This document shows, one piece after another, positions 60,396 through 64,000 of a stretch of DNA of 64,000 nucleotides. The stretch covers positions 744,001 to 808,000 of the forward strand of contig JAHGAU010000015.1 in the NCBI GenBank assembly GCA_019925105.1. The letters run 5' to 3'. The notes under the pieces are model-generated. The model did not search any database. It saw only the letters and a list, made by a program, of their open reading frames with translations, and had not been told where the DNA came from. Position 1 is the stretch's first letter. Every line of letters begins with the position of its first letter. A program made the translations under genes and the position numbers. The stretch comes from Niebla homalea. Taxonomy: Eukaryota > Ascomycota > Lecanoromycetes > Lecanorales > Ramalinaceae.

Positions 60396-63300
60396 ATGTC
60401 TTCCTCGTCTTCTTCAGATGACGATGGCTACAAGGACAGTCAGTTGATCTAATCCTCGTGTTGCAACATCTTTGGCTGATGGTCGATGAAGATTCGACAT
60501 CTGATCCTCCATATCCCGAAGAGGGCGTTCTATTCCCTTCCACCAAAGAAAAGAACAAGAACAAGGATGAAACTCCCAACGGAGAGCACAAGTAAGTTGA
60601 TCTTCAAAGCCCATCGTCTCTTCCTGCAGATCATAGCATACCGGGCAAGAGATTTGCCCGAGTACTTGCACGCTGGAGCCATAGGCCTTAGGTATCTGAG
60701 GCAGACTGCGCTGACCGTACTATCCCCGCAGGAGCGACAAGAAAAAGGAGGAAGTCGATCTCTCAAAGCTAGAGATCAAGTTTGTGGATCAAACGTATGC
60801 CTTCTGCATGGCTATCGGTGTTGGGGAACTGCTAAATATAAGCCCGTCTCCAGGTGGGATGTGAAACGTCACAACTGGTCTTCCAAAGACGTTTCTCGCG
60901 CCGACATTCTAGGCTCGCGATCAAGGAAGAGCAAGAAGCCAATCCTTATTATCAGGCGTCAATTTGGCGTGACCGGTATCTTCTAGCAAACCTTTGATCG
61001 ATGTGCTCGGCCCTAATTCGTGATAGAGTCAACTTCTGAAAGCATCAAGACATATGCTGACATCAAGTCGGCCCTGCTCTTAGACATCCTGCGTGATGTT
61101 CTCACGGATGTCAAAAGCATTTCTCTGCGTGGAAAGCACCCCAGTGTCCGACTCCCGCCCAGCCAAGTCAATTCGTTGGGACTGATGGATTGCAGATTCG
61201 ACTAGAAATACTTTATGCGTTTATTCCAGAGTTTACCAAACACCTTTCGGGCATGGAGGACAAGGAATCCCATCCGGCAAGACAACTCACCCAGGTCTTG
61301 GAGTTCCTTGAGGACTGGTTTTCCTCTACAAAGGAAGAGCTCGTACCCCTTCTGGATAATAGCGAAATCACATACGATCTGCTGTGGGCTCTCTTCAAGC
61401 CGAACGAACCAATCTTCACCAACGATACAGATTCCGAGCAGCCTCGATGCCACATCTTCGATTTCGGTGAGGCTCAAGACCGCAAGGGCCAAAAATACTT
61501 TGAGATGGTCTGTCGATCATTACTTTATGACGGTAAGTAGTCATGTGATCCTGTCATCACTACTCGATACCGTCACTCGAGCATGATACACTCCCTGCTT
61601 AGGCCCATTCTTGATACATGATACCTAATGCTCTTGGCTAGGCAAATTCTTCGGGGAGGTTCAGACTTTCCTGAAGATACCAGAGTTCCGAGGTGCACGG
61701 AAGATCACTACACTTGAAGTCTACCCTTTGGCCAAAGCAGCAAATCCAGAGGCGATCAAAGGCGACCTCATTGAGCGCGGACGGAAATTCATATCCCTGA
61801 TGGGGGTAGTGCACTGCGAATTCAAAGGCCTGGCATTTTACAAAGTCAAGGGGAAAGCCATGAAATTGAATCTCAAGGGACGCACAGTTATTGACGCTGC
61901 ATCGTTCAAGGAATTCAACGCCAATTACGCAAGTGTAGATATGGATCCGGACGATCCAGAGTACTTTGCCCGGCGTTATGAAGAAGGAAGACGCTACCTG
62001 GGGCAAAACAGCATCAAGAAGAAGGCTCTCCAGCCAACCGATGTTACTGATGACGAAGCTTACCTCTGCAGCCCGACCGTCCAGGGCTTCAGTCTGAGGT
62101 ACGCATTCGTCCGTCACCAATCTATCCCTTTGCCATACACTAAGATTGTCGTCTAGTAAACGAATGTGGGGTGAGCGCCCTGCAACCAATCCGGAGTTGG
62201 AGTATCGACTATTGCTGACTGCAACTGAACAGCTGAGTTCACTGTGGATGGAGTGTCTGACATCATTTGGAATGACGTCCCGTTCGCCGCTCTCGTGCTT
62301 CCCTCGGTGAGTCGATCTCTGAAACATTCCTCCCAACCTACATGATGCTTGCGGGGATACGTATCGTATTTACTGTGGCTGTCTTTCCGTTTCACTCTGT
62401 TCCGTCAATATCTTTGGGGTTAAATACCGTACAAAGCACTGCCGACTCGGCGTCTCAAATGAACTTCTCCTTATCAGAGGGGGTTCACATCTGAAGACGC
62501 AGTACTGACACTGCGCGCTACTCAGGCTAAGAAAGACTTATTGCAAGCTCTTGTCCAACAGACTACTACAGAGCCTCCGGAAGGGGTAGACACTGATAAA
62601 AAAGCCTTCGACGATTTTGTCGAGGACAAGGGTCAGGGCTTAGTTGTGCTACTTCACGGTAGGTCGTGCTCATTCTACGCACAAGTCTCATGCTTACCCA
62701 ACCCGAAGGCTCTCCTGGAGTTGGGAAAACATTGACCGCCGAGGCTATTTCTGAATATCAGAGGCGACCGTTATATCGAGTCACAGCGGGCGACCTTGAC
62801 CTTGATTCCCATAAGCTGGAGCTGAAACTCTCAGAGATACTCGATCTGGCGACCCGTTGGAAAGCTATCGTGCTTCTTGACGAAGCGGATGTCTTTGTTG
62901 AGAGTCGTACGCTCCACAATCTCCATCACAACACCTTGGTCTCTGTCTTCCTTCGGCAACTGGAATATTTTCAGGGGGTCATGATTCTCACCACGAACCG
63001 CGTGACAGTCTTTGATGATGCCATCAAATCACGCATACATCTCGGCATTAAATACGACGACTTGAACCAGAAGGCCCGTGCCAGCGTCTGGAAGACATTC
63101 ATTGAGCGCGCCGACAACACGACGGAGAAGAAGATGAAGAGTACGGTGACTGACAAGCAGATCCAAGAGCTCGCCCATAGGCCTACCAATGGTCGACAGG
63201 TGCGTCATTCTCCCCTCATCGATCTCGGAAGCAAAATGTTTGGTAAGTCTGACTGATTGGCATCGTAGATCAAGAACACCGTTCGCATCGCCCACGCCTT

Positions 63301-63427
63301 AGCGGCGAGTAAGGACGTTCCCCTTGGATACGACCAACTTGCAAGTGCGCTGGATGCGAACGAAGATTTTGATAACGAGCACCGTGGCGTTGGGCTTTCG
63401 GCCAACGCTGTGAACTCCTACCTATAG
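60396..63427 (+). CDS. AAA+ ATPase with N-terminal DUF7025-type region, 12 exons
   Basis: The exons are 60396..60438, 60492..60591, 60732..60794, 60854..60975, 61027..61145, 61196..61532, 61642..62098, 62157..62170, 62233..62306, 62526..62658, 62709..63199 and 63269..63427; the sum is 2112 nt (703 aa) in frame. The N-terminus is Ser/Asp-rich. The middle region (YADIKSALLLDILRDVL, EILYAFIPEFTKHLSGMEDK, EITYDLLWALFKPNEPIF) matches the conserved region preceding AAA domains in many fungal proteins. The AAA domain has Walker A GSPGVGKT (~488-495), Walker B IVLLDEAD (~540) and a sensor-1-like ILTTNRV. It is followed by SRIHLGIKYDDL and GRQIKNTVRIAHALA. It probably remodels a protein substrate; which one is unknown. 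The 140-nt gap 60592-60731 may hide one more small exon. Confidence 0.85.
62157..62170 (+). other. 14-nt microexon of the AAA-ATPase gene
   Basis: Flanked by GTCTAG and GTGAGC. It adds K-R-M-W between GFSL and AEFTVDGVSDIIW, matching the spacing of related fungal proteins (GFSLxxKxWxEFxVD). Skipping it breaks the frame. Confidence 0.65.
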
Positions 63428-63886
63428 ATATCGTTCAGGTTCAGGATCCATCACCAGCTATGGGAAAAGAGTTGGATACAACATAGAGAACAACGACGGA
63501 TGATCCAGAGGGTGTGATGACTGGGAAGTCTCTCGGCGCGGTGTGACACCCATACGCGTTCTGAATGCTCAAGGATGATGCGATCAACGAAGGTAGGTTG
63601 AGAACGACAGAGTATAGACGCTTTCATGAATGTAGACACGTCGTCGACAGGTTTATCAACTTAATGACCCTCGTGAATAAATTAAACCCAGGTCACTCAT
63701 TCCCAAAATCAAGAGATCCGGCTCATTACCAAACGCCATCGCTGTTTTTGCCAACGCGGTGTCGAAGATGAGTATTACGCGATCGCCAGCCACAGAAGGT
63801 CCCAGATGTCTCTTGGCAGACCTGCTTCACACAGTAAGAATCAAGTGCGCCTCTGGAACCTCATCTCTTGGGATGACTGAGAGGCA
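63428..63886. other. intergenic between convergent genes
   Basis: About 460 bp between the AAA-ATPase stop and the stop of the minus-strand EF-hand gene. No gene recognised. Confidence 0.5.
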
Positions 63887-64000
63887 TCAGCTCAGACAGA
63901 TGCTCATGAATTCCTCCCTGTTGATCGCCCCATCTCCATCGAGGTCAAATTCCTCAATCATAGCCAGGAGCTCCTCCTCCTCCAACCCCTCGCCCAACTC
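63887..64000 (-). CDS. EF-hand calcium-binding protein, C-terminal part (centrin-like)
   Basis: A minus-strand frame enters at the right edge and ends at a TGA at 63889..63887. Its 37 residues are [18 protein letters not shown] followed by a canonical EF-hand loop [12 protein letters not shown] and FMSICLS. Loop positions 1, 3, 5, 9 and 12 carry D, D, D, N and E, so it should bind calcium. The ELGE...ELxAMIxEFDxDxDGxI pattern is that of the last EF-hand of centrin/Cdc31 (spindle-pole-body duplication, mRNA export) rather than calmodulin, but with only the last hand visible this is not certain. Confidence 0.8.
   Translation of the reverse strand, partial: ELGEGLEEEELLAMIEEFDLDGDGAINREEFMSICLS

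Overview
The window is nuclear DNA from a filamentous ascomycete (Pezizomycotina). Evidence for this is the short 48-115 nt introns with GTAAGT/GTGAGT-type donors, the fungal gene families present, and a large AT-rich block that carries the signature of repeat-induced point mutation (RIP): CpA and TpG are nearly absent, TpA is very common, and CpG survives.

Layout. (1) 1-22.6 kb is a GC-balanced gene region. It holds the 5' end of a GH63-type glycosidase (minus), a hypothetical two-exon gene, a small cysteine-rich protein, a mitochondrial dicarboxylate carrier with a 5-nt microexon (minus), a Myb/SANT nuclear protein, a run of three decayed genes (MFS transporter, fructosamine kinase, HNH-nuclease protein; 9.6-13.7 kb), RIB3, an RBR-type E3 ubiquitin ligase (minus), a secreted expansin-like protein and a GPI-anchor-like cell-wall protein (minus). 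(2) About 22.66-57.17 kb is a RIP-mutated transposon graveyard with a resolvable nested structure. Gypsy element A (LTRs 23910-24057 and 56792-56939) is split by an insertion C (LTRs 29020-29269 and 54881-55130, flanked by AAGTC). C in turn contains a complete Gypsy element B (46469-53396), a decayed Tad-like LINE on the minus strand (RT near 32.6-32.8 kb) and a minus-strand Gypsy pol (about 40.6-41.4 kb) that may be C's own. Short inverted ends at 22664 and 57162 suggest that A itself landed in a small DNA transposon. (3) 57.2-64 kb is again normal gene DNA: a small secreted protein directly beside the AT-rich block, a siderophore-type N-acetyltransferase (SidL-like, minus) divergent from a 12-exon AAA+ ATPase, and the 3' end of an EF-hand (centrin-like) gene.

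The single-copy genes do not form an obvious pathway or biosynthetic cluster. The main interest lies in the transposon block: paired LTRs of equal length differ almost only by C-to-T/G-to-A changes, and in each pair the outward-facing half is nearly unmutated while the inward-facing half is heavily mutated. Secondary interest lies in the microexons and in the secreted and cell-wall genes at the edges of the block. All gene models were built by hand translation; exon sums were checked for frame, but no database search was run.
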